From Siderastrea radians (lineage: Eukaryota > Cnidaria > Anthozoa > Scleractinia > Rhizangiidae): DNA of 64,000 nt. Shown here one piece after another: positions 49,301 through 59,921 of this stretch. The first letter of the stretch is position 1. Every line of letters begins with the position of its first letter. Made by a program: the position numbers and the translations under genes. Where the stretch lies: the NCBI GenBank assembly GCA_964017195.1, contig OZ024890.1, positions 48,877,093 to 48,941,092 of the forward strand, given 5' to 3'. The notes beneath the pieces were generated by a model. The model worked only from the letters and a program-made list of their open reading frames with translations, was not told the origin of the DNA and ran no database searches.

Positions 49301-50056
49301 TGAGAATTTGAGTGCTTTTTCATAAAACGGGCTCGTCGAATAGTTTAATGTTGAATTTTCATCCTCCAAAACGCGACAGATATTCAAAAGGTGATTCTAA
49401 TTCTCAACCGCCGACATTGTTGTCCGATAGTGACTTCCTCAGGGGCCCGTTTCTCGAAAGTCCCTGTAACTCTTCTGGCACGGAAAGCTATTTTATGAGC
49501 GCAAGGTTCTCCTCAATGATTCCAATTATTGTTGGGTTTAAAAGCTAAGCAGTAAAAATGAAAGTCGACGGAACAAGTCGAGCTGGTTTGCGGGATTAAG
49601 GAGTTTGATTTTAAAATATAGTTCCGGACCCGAAAAGTTATCGGGACTTTCGAGAAAGGGACCTCAAAGGCGCGTTTCTCGAAAGTCCCGAAAACCTTTC
49701 GGCTCCGAAAAGCCATTTGTAAACATGCCAACCACTCATCCTTCAAAGCTGTTTCGTGCTTAGAAACTTCCTTGTTTTCAAGATACAGGTTGAATTATCG
49801 TGCCCGAAATCGGCCGGAAATTAAAAGTTTGGAGGCATTCGTCATGTGACCTTAACTCAACAGGGTTGCCACTTTCGTACCAGGGACACTTCGAACCCCT
49901 GCCCCCAATATCTGCTATTCATTTTTCTTAACGGTCGTGTATCTTATTTGGTCTCTCTTATTGGCAGATTCGGAAGCCGTTCCACTAAGCTTCATGCGTC
50001 AAGGGTCTACGAAAGAGGAAGAGGCTATGCTCAGCCAGAACTCTGCCAAGTGTTAA
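43348..50056 (+). CDS. Gene C: divergent glutamate-receptor-like channel with K+ filter
   Basis: Exons: 43348-44013, 44331-44425, 46536-46692, 47434-47509, 48547-49023, 49968-50056; the frame is open for 519 codons plus stop, and junction phases match A and B. Residues 1-22 are a signal peptide; about 23-100 form a low-complexity region packed with Asn-x-Ser/Thr sites; about 201-222 TM1; the pore loop has FW, WWAVVTM and the canonical filter TTVGYGD (251-257); TM2 ends FTAQVSSRLT; IGVPPALYYDD opens the second extracellular part; about 455-476 is TM3, followed by CCRRRRG and an acidic tail. Exon 5 here carries what is split over exons 5 and 6 in A and B. Exon lengths of 95 and 157 for the pore exons are identical in all three genes. 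Identity with A is clear only around the pore. The ligand is unknown. Confidence 0.78.
45251..45470. repeat. Dispersed repeat with CCAAGCCCC / GGGGCTTTA ends
   Basis: TTAACCCTCCAAGCCCCAAT at the left and ATTTGGGGCTTTAATATAGG...TTTTAA at the right are imperfect inverted ends. A partial relative is at about 48418-48545. Gene C intron 2. Confidence 0.5.
45610..45635. repeat. (AAAC)n microsatellite
   Basis: About six AAAC units in gene C intron 2. Confidence 0.8.
46777..47230 (+). mobile_element. Penelope-like retroelement 3' remnant
   Basis: The + strand frame contains SKPVARHLNLPGHSSKHMTI, then GLSLHQGNTGSRKNLEQIFIF. I recognise this as the GIY-YIG endonuclease end of Penelope-like elements (usual form: HFN-PGHS, then R-x-LEQ). 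The following GCTCTGACGAAGGGCTAACG, CTCGAAACATCAGC and TTTACGGTGGCCAATTTACC look like the 3' non-coding part. Gene C intron 3. Confidence 0.6.
49437..49745. repeat. Repeats around CCCGTTTCTCGAAAGTCCC
   Basis: The motif occurs at about 49445 and 49673 and inverted at about 49650 (GGGACTTTCGAGAAAGGGAC). A further copy is in the last chitinase intron near 58757. Gene C intron 5. Confidence 0.65.
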
Positions 50057-50071
50057 AGAACACAGCCGCTT

Positions 50072-50077
50072 AATAAA
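50072..50077 (+). terminator. Polyadenylation signal of gene C
   Basis: AATAAA 16 bases after the gene C stop codon, followed by a T/G-containing stretch. Fits a very short 3' UTR. Confidence 0.5.
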
Positions 50078-51400
50078 TTTGTACACTGTTTAAAGGGAGT
50101 ATCCCTTACAAATAGAATTAATCGTCTGCATAGTTAACGTCAATTAACTTTAAATTTGTGAAAATTCTACCTTTGCATAGCGTATTGAAAATGATCAATT
50201 TTGCTGACAAAATGAAAAGCACTTTTAGAACGTGACGAATATTAGCTTTGCCCGTATTAGAAAAAAGGATGAGAGGATTCATAGCAATTGCTTTTAACAT
50301 TATATTGTGAAGTTTTGTAGAAATTTTGAATTGAATTGACTAGAAAGTTTCAATAATAATGAAGAAAATGAAGTGCTGTGTTTGTAAACATGATGAGATT
50401 TTCCAAGACGTTTACATACATACCAGGGTCGCAATTGTAAGAATTTTTATAGCTCTGATTAAGGCAACACATCTCAGTAAAAAGGAAGGGAAAAAGACAT
50501 AGACTCAATTCATTTCCCCAAACACTTGTCCGATTTCTGGACTCGTAATTGTTCGTCAGTATTCCCATTAATTCTCTATCTTTGGTATTCCCATTAATTC
50601 TTTCTCTTGATGGAATCTCCGATGTCTCCATCAAGAAATTTTTAAAATGATAACAACTTAAGCTAACTTTCCTGAACACTCAGCAAGATGGGAAAGCAAT
50701 GAATAGGGTGTGTTGTCACACGGCACACGAGGGTTGTCCAGTTACCAATAAAAACGATCAGATTGTAGATCAACAAAGGTAGTACAAAAACTATAATATG
50801 TTATTGCGGATAGTTAGTGAAGTTTCTTGCTGCTTTTTTCTAATAATTTACAATATTGTGAATTTATTAAACAATCATATACGTAAACTGCAGGTGAAAT
50901 ATTTTTGAATGAACGGTCGACCATGTACTGATGTCAACAATTTTAGCAACTGCAAAGAAAGGCTCAAAATGAGCGTGCTTGAAAAGCATTCTAACCCATC
51001 AGTCTTGCTATCTCAAAGCAGTACCACTGGTCGCTTTTTTTTACCAACTAAGCTATTAGGTAATCTAGCGGATCCAGAGTTTCATGGGAGGTGTGGGAGG
51101 GAAGATGTTCGTCCCTGGACGTTTCGCTGTTTAAAGTCATGAACTTGGCCATTATTGCTGCTTTTTTGCTCACTGCTATTGGAAGGGTCTGCCACTCTCT
51201 CGAAGTAACTTAAGTTAATCTGCCACCATCTGAGAAATTCTGGTTAAAAAACCGGTCATTTTGAAGTCCTGTTCCTCTGTTTTTTTTTTTGGTTATACAG
51301 TATTGCAATTAATATTTACAACCACAGATCAGCACAATGCACCACAATGTGAGCGGGGAATAAATCACAGAATGCAATCAATGGAGTCCGGATCCGTCTT
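50078..51400. other. Intergenic sequence, no gene seen
   Basis: AT-rich sequence between gene C and the PAN-domain gene. No supported coding frame or repeat. Confidence 0.45.
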
Positions 51401-51416
51401 TTTATGGCAAGCTTTG

Positions 51417-51660
51417 ACAACGTAGAAGAAGCCACCATCTAAATAAAAGTTTTAAGTTAATTAGGAATTCACTTCAACAACGTTTTACTCTAGCAACACA
51501 AACACGTGCACAGAGCCTGCTTAACCACAAAATCCTTCATCAGTCAGAAGCTGAGCTTTGAGAACGTAGAAGAAGCCACCATATAAATTAAAGTTTTAAA
51601 ACGTTTTACTGCAGCAACACAAACACAGAGCCTTGCTTGAATGCAAAATCCTTCATCAGT
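51417..51660. repeat. Tandem duplication of the PAN gene 3' end
   Basis: A unit of about 125 bases occurs twice, beginning AACGTAGAAGAAGCCACCAT (51420 and 51561) and ending AAATCCTTCATCAGT. The second copy contains the stop codon and last codons of the - strand gene at 51606-51938; the first copy is the decayed duplicate downstream of it. Confidence 0.8.
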
Positions 51661-51938
51661 ACCTGAGGCCCGTATTTGTTCAACTCGCACCGTCTTTTGG
51701 TTATGTGAAAATTGATGGAGCCACATTTGTGTGTTGCCAGACATTTCTGTGCACACTGGATCATTCCTCTTGATGATAAGGAACTCATGTTAAGACCAAG
51801 AAGAACGTGATCGGGTTTGGAATAAATGCCACCGATGAAATGCCTTCCTTCTCTGGCGTGTTTTGAAGTCTCAATAGTTTCTTCCACCTGACAGTGGAAA
51901 ATGAGTGCAGCCAAAATGATAATCGGTCTTATCTTCAT
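51606..51938 (-). CDS. Small secreted PAN/apple-domain protein
   Basis: The - strand frame of 110 codons starts with a clear signal peptide (MKIRPIIILAALIFHC). The mature part has the short PAN pattern: C62-x3-C66-x5-C72, INFH, then C84 in RRCELN, the order found in many cnidarian secreted or membrane PAN proteins. PAN domains bind protein or carbohydrate. A donor-like CAG|GTACTG follows CELNKYGPQ, so this could also be only the first coding exon of a longer gene; as it stands the frame ends at the stop. The 3' end is duplicated just downstream. No TATA or poly(A) signal was recognised. Confidence 0.55.
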   Translation of the reverse strand: MKIRPIIILAALIFHCQVEETIETSKHAREGRHFIGGIYSKPDHVLLGLNMSSLSSRGMIQCAQKCLATHKCGSINFHITKRRCELNKYGPQVLMKDFAFKQGSVFVLLQ

Positions 51939-53335
51939 CTTCGTCTCAAACGAAAATCGACTAGATTATGACTGTCTTAATTAATTTTCTCCAAACTCGC
52001 ACGGACGATTGTTTTCAAAGGAAGCTCATTTCGGACGCTCGACATATGCAGCGAAAACCAACATTAAGAAGGGCAGAACAAACTTCTTCATTTACATAAG
52101 CAACAAAGAATCTTAGACAAATGCAATAAATACACTGAACATCTCCACGGATTTAATTAATTTTTTTAGCAAAATCGATTCTCTTTCAAGTGCCTAAAAA
52201 CATAATACGGAATTTCAATTTTTCAACTTATTACATCAATTTTTTAACGTATTACATTCGTTCCTTAGCAAGCAGACTTACTTCATTATTAGAATATCTC
52301 TATTGTTGGACGCCGGAACGTAAAGTTTTACACTTGAATTTACTAGAAAAGAGAACCTAACAAACTTAATACTTGGAATACTAAAACTGCACAAATCGCA
52401 GGAAATTTTTCATTTACAAAAATAGATGCTACTAGTTTGACAAACATAATGGCTGACACGAGGAACCGAGCTGTCCTTGGCAGCTATGTATGCTCTTTTA
52501 ACAGGCTGTTTAAAAACAGCTAACAACACCTTACCAGTCGTGTTTGTCTTATGTTCGCCAAATGTCCGTCTTTAAATTTTGTGTTTGTTCAAATGAATTC
52601 CCCCTGTCTTCTGTAAGTCAGTTAGGCAAACAGCGGAACATATTTCATGTATAAAAGATGACACATGTTGTATGTCTCTTTTATTATCTATAAAATTCAG
52701 TTTAGTGTAATCTTATTTGAATACACTGCTCTTTTCTTTCTTTTATCTCTTTACTACAGAGCAGATCTGTATAAGAAAATAAAATAAAAACAATAACCAG
52801 TATTTATTCCCACACACATTCCTGTTAAACTAAGTAATAGAACCGTCGACGTCCGATATTGGGGTAATATTATTTCAAGTTTGTTCTTCCCTACTCACTG
52901 AGTGAAACTGAAACACAAAGGTAAAATACAAGCCCTTCCAAACACATCGTGCAGATTGCCAAATGCCAAAAATCTTCCCATATTCAATCTATAACAAGGC
53001 GAAAGTACCCAAGAGGCGATAATTTCTTGTGAAAGTTTTTTAAAAACTTTCTCCAGATTTATAACGCGTTTCAAACATAACATCTAGAAACGCTAGCCCA
53101 GCAACAAAGAAATGAATTTTATGGAAAAACAGTCGAAAATTCGTCATAGGTAACTTACCAAACTGAATGTTACTTTTTCTGGTTAAATTGAACGTGTTTT
53201 AAGGATCCTGGCCCAGTCCCCTCGCCTCTCACAAGGGGCGCTCCTTGTTTTAACAGGAGGCCAAGCAGTCAAAAAAGTATCACATTTGAACGGATACATA
53301 CGTTACGGCAAAAAAGGAACTATTCAGATAGAACA
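51939..53335. other. Intergenic region upstream of the chitinase
   Basis: It separates the divergent PAN gene and the chitinase gene, so it should hold both promoters. No specific elements were recognised. Confidence 0.4.
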
Positions 53336-56300
53336 ATGAAGAATTTTATTTTCTTCGTCCTTTTGGTTCTGCTTAAGGAATCTGCCGGGAGTTCGTGGAT
53401 ACAAAATGCTGAGAGGTAAGCTGAGGTTTTCTTTTTCTTACTTTCTTTTTTACATGTTTAAACGCTTTATTTTGAATCCCTCAAGAGGCTTTAAAGGTTA
53501 CATCTGTAGAGGATAACGTCTTAAGCGCCCTTTTAAAGTTTATAAAGATATCGGTCCTTAGTTTTCCCAGACAATTTTCCTCCATGGCCGTACAAGGTAG
53601 GTGTGTCGCTACAAAGTGTCCAATGTTAGCAAGACAGAGTTCTTGATCTCAGCGTCTAATGATGCACTAGGGTAGTTGACTGTAGAAATATACACTCACT
53701 GATGCACAGAGCCACGTCTTGCGAGCTAAAATTATCCCAGCTTTGTTTTTTGTCATTGTTTTTGTTTTTTCAATGGGAATTGAGTTAGACTTACATTTGA
53801 CAAATATTTGACTAACAACTCTTTTACTTTCCGCTTCCCATTTAACCTTAGTTTGTAAAATATGACCTACAGAAGCACGCTAAGAGTCTCCTATTAGCTG
53901 ACTGGAAACATACACTCATTACATGTTGCATGAATATCACATATTTCCATGTTTTGCACTTATCATTTTATTTCACCGTTAGTACTGATCTAAGTGTTTT
54001 GGAAATCGGTTAGTTTTCATACTTTGTCAGCATGAGCATAGCCCCACTTTTCAACTGAGCAGGATTTGAGAGATAGAATCAAGTATTTGTAATTCGAAGA
54101 TCTAATCCAAACTTGAAGTCATCACTCAAATTCGAACGGATAAAAGTAATACTCTTGTTTTGCGTTTTCAGCGAGCCTTCAGCTGCTGAGTCAAGACATG
54201 TGTTCAAAGCCAAGCGCTCCCTTCCCAGCAGGCAGCTGCTGGCTGGATACTGGGGTCAAAACTCCATCGCCTACAGAGTCAGCCGATCAAACTGGGAGAA
54301 GGATTTGCGATACTTCTGCAATAATCACAAGTTTGACATCTATTTGGTGGCATTTATTCACCGCCTTTTTAGAAATAACCGTAACAGAGGTAATTAAGAC
54401 AGCTTGATTACGACATTTTTGCTTCAGAAACTAGCTAAAACTTGTTGGCCTGCAGAAATTGAAATATGCCTTTCGTATTTCTTTGATTGGGTGTAGTTTT
54501 TATCTTTCTATCAGGCTAAGAAGCTTGCTTTTTTTGTTTCAAAACTTATATTACGTCATTGTTAGGATCTACAAGTTTGCTTCTACCTTAATTAAAGAAC
54601 TCCGTTATGATACGCCTTCCGCGGAGAGAATATTTTTAAAAATAAATGTTCCGATCAAAAGAGAGCATAGTTGATGCCATCGTTTCTTGATTTTCATATT
54701 TTATTGTAACGCGGCAACAGATGGGCTTCCTGGAATGAACTTTGCGCATCACTGCAGTTACGCCCCAGATCCGCAAAACCCTGATGTCTTTGAGTGCGCC
54801 ACTATCGGCGGTGGTATCAGAGACTGTCAGAAGCTTGGTAAGAAGATGCTGATATCCCTTGGCGGGGACACTTGTGATGGGAGTCTGGATAGCGCTCAGA
54901 ATGCTAAGAAGCTTGCATACCATATATGGAATCTGTTCTTGGGGGGGAAAGACATGCAGGATAAGAGACCATTTTTGTGGTACGTAATGACTGATCACCG
55001 AAAATACCAACGTTGTAGACTTCTCCGCTTTTCATGAAGAATAACGTTACCTGAGGGGCTTTGAAACAAAGGGGGCAAACCCACAAAACTACCAATTGCC
55101 CCCGGTAAAGCGGAAAATAGTACTGCTAAAATGTCTTTCACAACCAGAGGATCATTGGCCGCCTAACGCAGTCGTTTTCAGGGGATCGAAGTCGTGGAGG
55201 AGGGTAATACGACTCCCTTAAAAACGACTGCGCGGGAGGCTAGAGGATCGTTTGAAAAAAAATAAAAAGAAAGAAATATATCCCATTTTTGGGAAGGGTC
55301 AATTTTGCTGTATTCTTCAGCGTGGTAAGCAATTTCCAATTATCCCTTCTTGGATAGCCCCCTAAGCCTCTGAATATTCTTTACGACTGTAATAGATTTA
55401 AAAAAGAATCCTCTCCCATGCCAGTGAGAACAAAGGAAGACATAGCTGTGTAAACAATAAACCATCGTTTTCCTTCCGGACCAAAAATAGCAAAACACAA
55501 AGACCTGAAGCATAGCAAATCACGCTTAAACATTTCCCTCTTAACAAACACAAAACTTTGAGAAAAAGAATTGATTCTTGTCATCGCTAACTTTAATCTT
55601 GGTGGATTTGATGACGAAGAAGACACATTTTACAGTCCGGGAATACTTTTCTGAGCATATTCCCGAGCGTTTATCCGTTTCTTTGCAGGACGGTTATGGA
55701 TGGTGTTGATCTAGATATCGAGATAGGAAGTCATAAATACTACCCCGACTTTGTTCGTGAGATGCGGCGCCTGATGAACACAGACCCTAGTAAACAGTAC
55801 CTGATCACAGCAGCCCCTCAGTGTCCGTTTCCTGATAAATGGATGGGACCTCAGATTCAAGGATCTGCCTTGGAAGGTACTGTTCATCCGTTCTCATTTC
55901 CAACATGAAACATGTTCTCTTACATGCATTATGCAGTTCCGACTCTTGCACAATGTTGAGTCAAACTGCAAATTAGTAAGTGATACCCTCATGGTGTCAG
56001 ATAATATTAGTTCTGCCACCAAAACAGCGACAAATCTTCATCATGAGTATTTGATACACGGGTGGAAGAGAGCAGAGAGTTGGAGCATCGTCTAAGGTGA
56101 CACCATAGAGCTGAAATTGATAAACGAAGTCAATGGATGAATAAACAGTTTCAAATGTTTCGAAGTAAAAGGTCTGATCTAAGAAATATCGAGAGTTTAT
56201 CTAGTGGAGTCGTTACTAGGTGCTGTCACCGACTTGCTCAGCTTTCCTGACTTCAATTTGCTGGCCTGTTTTTGAAATGAATGCTAACAGACCCTAAAGC

Positions 56301-59300
56301 CCAATCACAATAAATCTAATAACGACAACGGTGATGTTTTTGTTTAGACTATGGCCACGAATTTGACTACCTGTTCATCCAATTCTACAATAACTACTGC
56401 TATCCAGGAGATCAGTACTTCATCCACGTGATGGACACGTGGCTGAACTGGGCACAAAGTATTCCTAACGGACCTCTAATTGTACTCGGTTTGCCGGCTG
56501 GACCTGAGGCTGCTGGGAAGCCACATTATTATTTCCCACCAGATCAACTGGCCACCGTCTACAAGGTAATAACTTACAGGCCCTGCCGACAAATGATTTT
56601 GTAATGTAAATTAAAGTGCTGGAGTGAACCTAGTTATTTCCTTGTAAGCATTGCTGTAGTAAAGAAACGAGGCAACACGAGAAAAAGATAAAATTTTCAC
56701 CGACTACAAGGCCAGACGGGATCCCGGAGCACGTCGTGGGTAATTAAGATATGAAGGGTACATAAATTAAATATTGCACCGCGCGACATTGAGAATTACA
56801 ACTTGCAGACCATCTTACACACAAACAAAATTGATTGAACGAGAAACCCTGCTACAGCAAGCAATTTTGGAGGTCAGTTTGGTAACGACAAATTCGGTTC
56901 GTACGGTGCGTTATGGCAGCGCTTATGAAGCAACATGGTCACACTTTAGACGACGAATCATTGCGAACAACAACTCTGTAATGTGAAGATGACGATGTTG
57001 AAAACAGTCGCCCTCTTACTAACGAGACCTTAACTGACCCACTGTCCCCGTTGCCACTAACCCCCAGCGCAGGTGGAGTAAAGAATCATGTGCAGAGTTA
57101 ACTCTCTGATTAGTCAGTGGTATAGCTGGTGCTGTGTGGCGTAACATTTCGTGCTGGCTGAAGCTTGAGCGTGCAGTTTCTCCTTTTTCCTTTTGTAACA
57201 AAATGTGTCTGGACCAAGGCTACTTTAATTTTACATCACTGCCGTGTAGTTAATAACAGCAAGTATTTATTAACTGGTAAAAGGCCTTAAATTAGATTGA
57301 AATGTCACGCTTTATCATTTCAACAATTTACTTTAAAAACCTTGCTAACTAAACTGTCTAAAATCGTTTATCATGACAAATCTTACTCGTTTGAGACTGA
57401 TTTTAGTTGATTTATCAGGTTTTTTAAGTGCTATGTTGCCAAATGACACTAAACTTTGCTACAAAAGCGTTTTCTTACAATGTAGCTAAATTTTGAGCCA
57501 GCTTCTGCTGTAAAATGTACAATATTTTGCTTTCACGCATGCGCATAAGCCAATATTTGTCTTTTTTTTTTGCTGATTCATTTCCAATTTTTTTCTCGCT
57601 TCTTTTGCTTTTCTTTTTCTCTCCCTTTCTTTTCTCTTTACCTTCTGCTCTTTATCTCCTTTCTATCCACTGGAAAAGTTTTGGCCCCAGCCCTTCTAAA
57701 AACCTGGAAATGGAACATTGATCAACTAGGTGACTTGGCTTATTTTACCACCAACTTTGCACCCAAAATTGGACACGTTTTTCTGGTATAGCTCTGACAG
57801 AATTTAGTCGATATTCAAAATGGACACAGGTATGGATGGATCTGTCCTTGCTGTGTCAGCTGGTTATCAAAACAATCTGGTGACGTCAAAAATGATGACG
57901 TCACAAGTGGCTCAATGGTTCCCGACTTCAACGTCGGCAAAATACAACTCTTGACGGGAAAGAGTGGATGTAGTTATTTATTTATTTATTGAATCATTCG
58001 TTGAGCATTTATTTTAACATTAAATTACCTTTTCTTGTAAACGTCCAAAATGTCTCACCTTCTGAACGTATTCTTTATCTCTCACACCTCAGCAAATCCG
58101 CGATAAGCCTGGAGTTGGTGGAATGATGTTCTGGGATTGCTCTTGGGTTCAAAACAACATTGTCAACGGGAAAGATTATGGCACGCATGCGTTCGAGCTG
58201 CTGCGTAGCTATACAGTCCCACCGACACTCCCACCAACAACTACATCAGCCCCGATTACGCATGCTCCTCCTGTGACAACGCAGACAACAACAACGCAGG
58301 CTACAACTACACAGAAACCACAAACCACTCAGCCACCAGCTACCACCAAGCCTCCTACGGCCGGTAAGTTATACTATAGAGCGTTTTCACTCACGTGACC
58401 GGCAGCTATGTAAATTTATTGGAACAAAAGAAAGTTTTTACATTAGACAAGACTTCAACTCCTCCAGGATTGGCTTGGTAACCAATAAGGCCGCCTTTTC
58501 GTTGTTTTTGGCGCACCAATATGGCCGCCGTGACGTCATATGAAAACCTTTCTTCTATGTGAGAGCCTCTGCTGGTGACGGCCTGCACGGAAATTCACTA
58601 ATTGTTTCGTTTTAGTCCTTTTTTTTCGGTGGGAATCAAAACTAGGCCTTCTTGCGCTGAAAACGGCAAATGACAGACGGCAAACGTAGAAAACACAGAA
58701 AGATCTTGATCGCGTGCTTACGTAAGGGTCTCCCGATTTCTGTTACCGCCAAAGGCCCGTTTCTCGAAAGTCTCGATAACTTTTCTTGCCCGGAAAGCTA
58801 TTTTATGTGAGCGATATTTGCATTAAAAACTCAAATTTTGTTGGCTTTGAAAGCTGAGCTTGTACTTGATTTTTTAATAACCAAAGAATGATAACTCAGC
58901 TGCAGGTAAATCACGAACAGTTTGACATTTCGGTAGTTCTTACATGACCAATTTGACAATTTCATTTAGCGGACGGCTGACAAGGCTCGAAGAGGAGTGA
59001 ATTATATTCCGGAATACCGCAATTTTAACAGTGTTTATATCGTTTTAAAGTTTTTAAGTGCGTGAAATGTGTATCAAAGACGTGATGTCTTGTTATTCTT
59101 CCCGTTATTCAAACACATTCTTAGCCTCGGTGGTCAAAATTTCTCAGAAATCTTTTTTTTTTCTATTTGATTAAGTTTGATTTTGTCAAAATCAAAGAGA
59201 CCACAGGTTTGAAGGAGGAAAGAAGAGTAGTCTACACCTCCTAAACCGTCCCCCTCTATCCGGCACTGTCATTTGCGGTTTGTTTTGAACATGAATAGTT

Positions 59301-59499
59301 AAAACAACTTGTGACCGTTTTTTTTTTTTTGTTAGGTCCAGTTAGCTGTTCAGTTGATGGTTATTATCCTGATCCTTCAGACTGCTCCAAGTTTATCATC
59401 TGCTCCAGTGGAGTCGCTTATTACAAAAGCTGTCCACCGGGCTTGTTATATAACAAGACCAAGAAGTACTGTGATTGGCCTTCAAACGTGCAGTGTTAA
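53336..59499 (+). CDS. GH18 chitinase (hevamine-type) with C-terminal chitin-binding domain
   Basis: Exons: 53336-53415, 54172-54389, 54721-54979, 55689-55876, 56348-56565, 58093-58363, 59336-59499; joined they encode 465 residues. Residues 1-18 are a signal peptide. The GH18 barrel starts with LAGYWGQNS, continues with ISLGGDT (strand 3) and DGVDLDIE (190-197, the DxxDxDxE motif with Glu197 as proton donor), then FIQFYNN and GMMFWDCSW. A Thr/Pro linker (about 365-410) leads to a six-cysteine CBM14/peritrophin domain (C417 onwards). The enzyme should hydrolyse chitin outside the cell, in defence, digestion or skeletal organic matrix. The catalytic part looks like plant/fungal class III chitinases and unlike the usual animal chitotriosidase type. 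The donor of exon 2 (GTAATT) is the weakest junction. Confidence 0.9.
55150..55248. repeat. Palindromic repeat in chitinase intron 3
   Basis: GCCGCCTAACGCAGTCGTTTTCAGGG at the left and CCCTTAAAAACGACTGCGC...GGC at the right are inverted arms around CGAAGTCGTGGAGGAGGG. Confidence 0.7.
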
Positions 59500-59545
59500 C
59501 TGTACACGGAATGTAATAAGGTCAAGGTGTAGGGATGGATGAAAC

Positions 59546-59551
59546 AATAAA
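59546..59551 (+). terminator. Polyadenylation signal of the chitinase gene
   Basis: AATAAA 47 bases after the stop codon, followed by GT-containing sequence. Confidence 0.6.
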
Positions 59552-59646
59552 GCGTATATGACATAAATGGCGCGTAAAAGTGTCAATTTTCTGCTCTTAC
59601 CTTACAACCATTTTTATTCCACTTTTTAAAAAATATCTTTATCAAT

Positions 59647-59870
59647 AAGTAAGTTGTGTATGATCGTCCGGGTAAGTGTAATTCTGAAAGGAATATTAGT
59701 GACGGTGAATGACGTTTTGACAACCTGTGCAGAAGTCATCATCGGAGTAAAAGATTTCAGATTACGAACTTCCGAGGGCTCATATGCGACAATAGTTTTG
59801 AGAACATCAAATTTCTAAAGGTAACTATCGGACCGATATTCCCAAAACATGTGGAGGAGCACTCTATAGT
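59647..59870. repeat. Single arms of two inverted-repeat families
   Basis: 59647-59750 matches one arm of the element at 7812-8450 (ATCGTCCGGGTAAGTGTA, GACAACCTGTGCAGAAGTCA). 59755-59870 resembles the second hairpin of the elements at 28116 and 33094 (GAACATCAAATTTC, AGCACTCTATAGTTTTTG). Both are diverged. Confidence 0.6.
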
Positions 59871-59921
59871 TTTTGTTGTTCACCACTATCTCTTCTTCCA
59901 AACTAAAGGTACTGAAAATGG

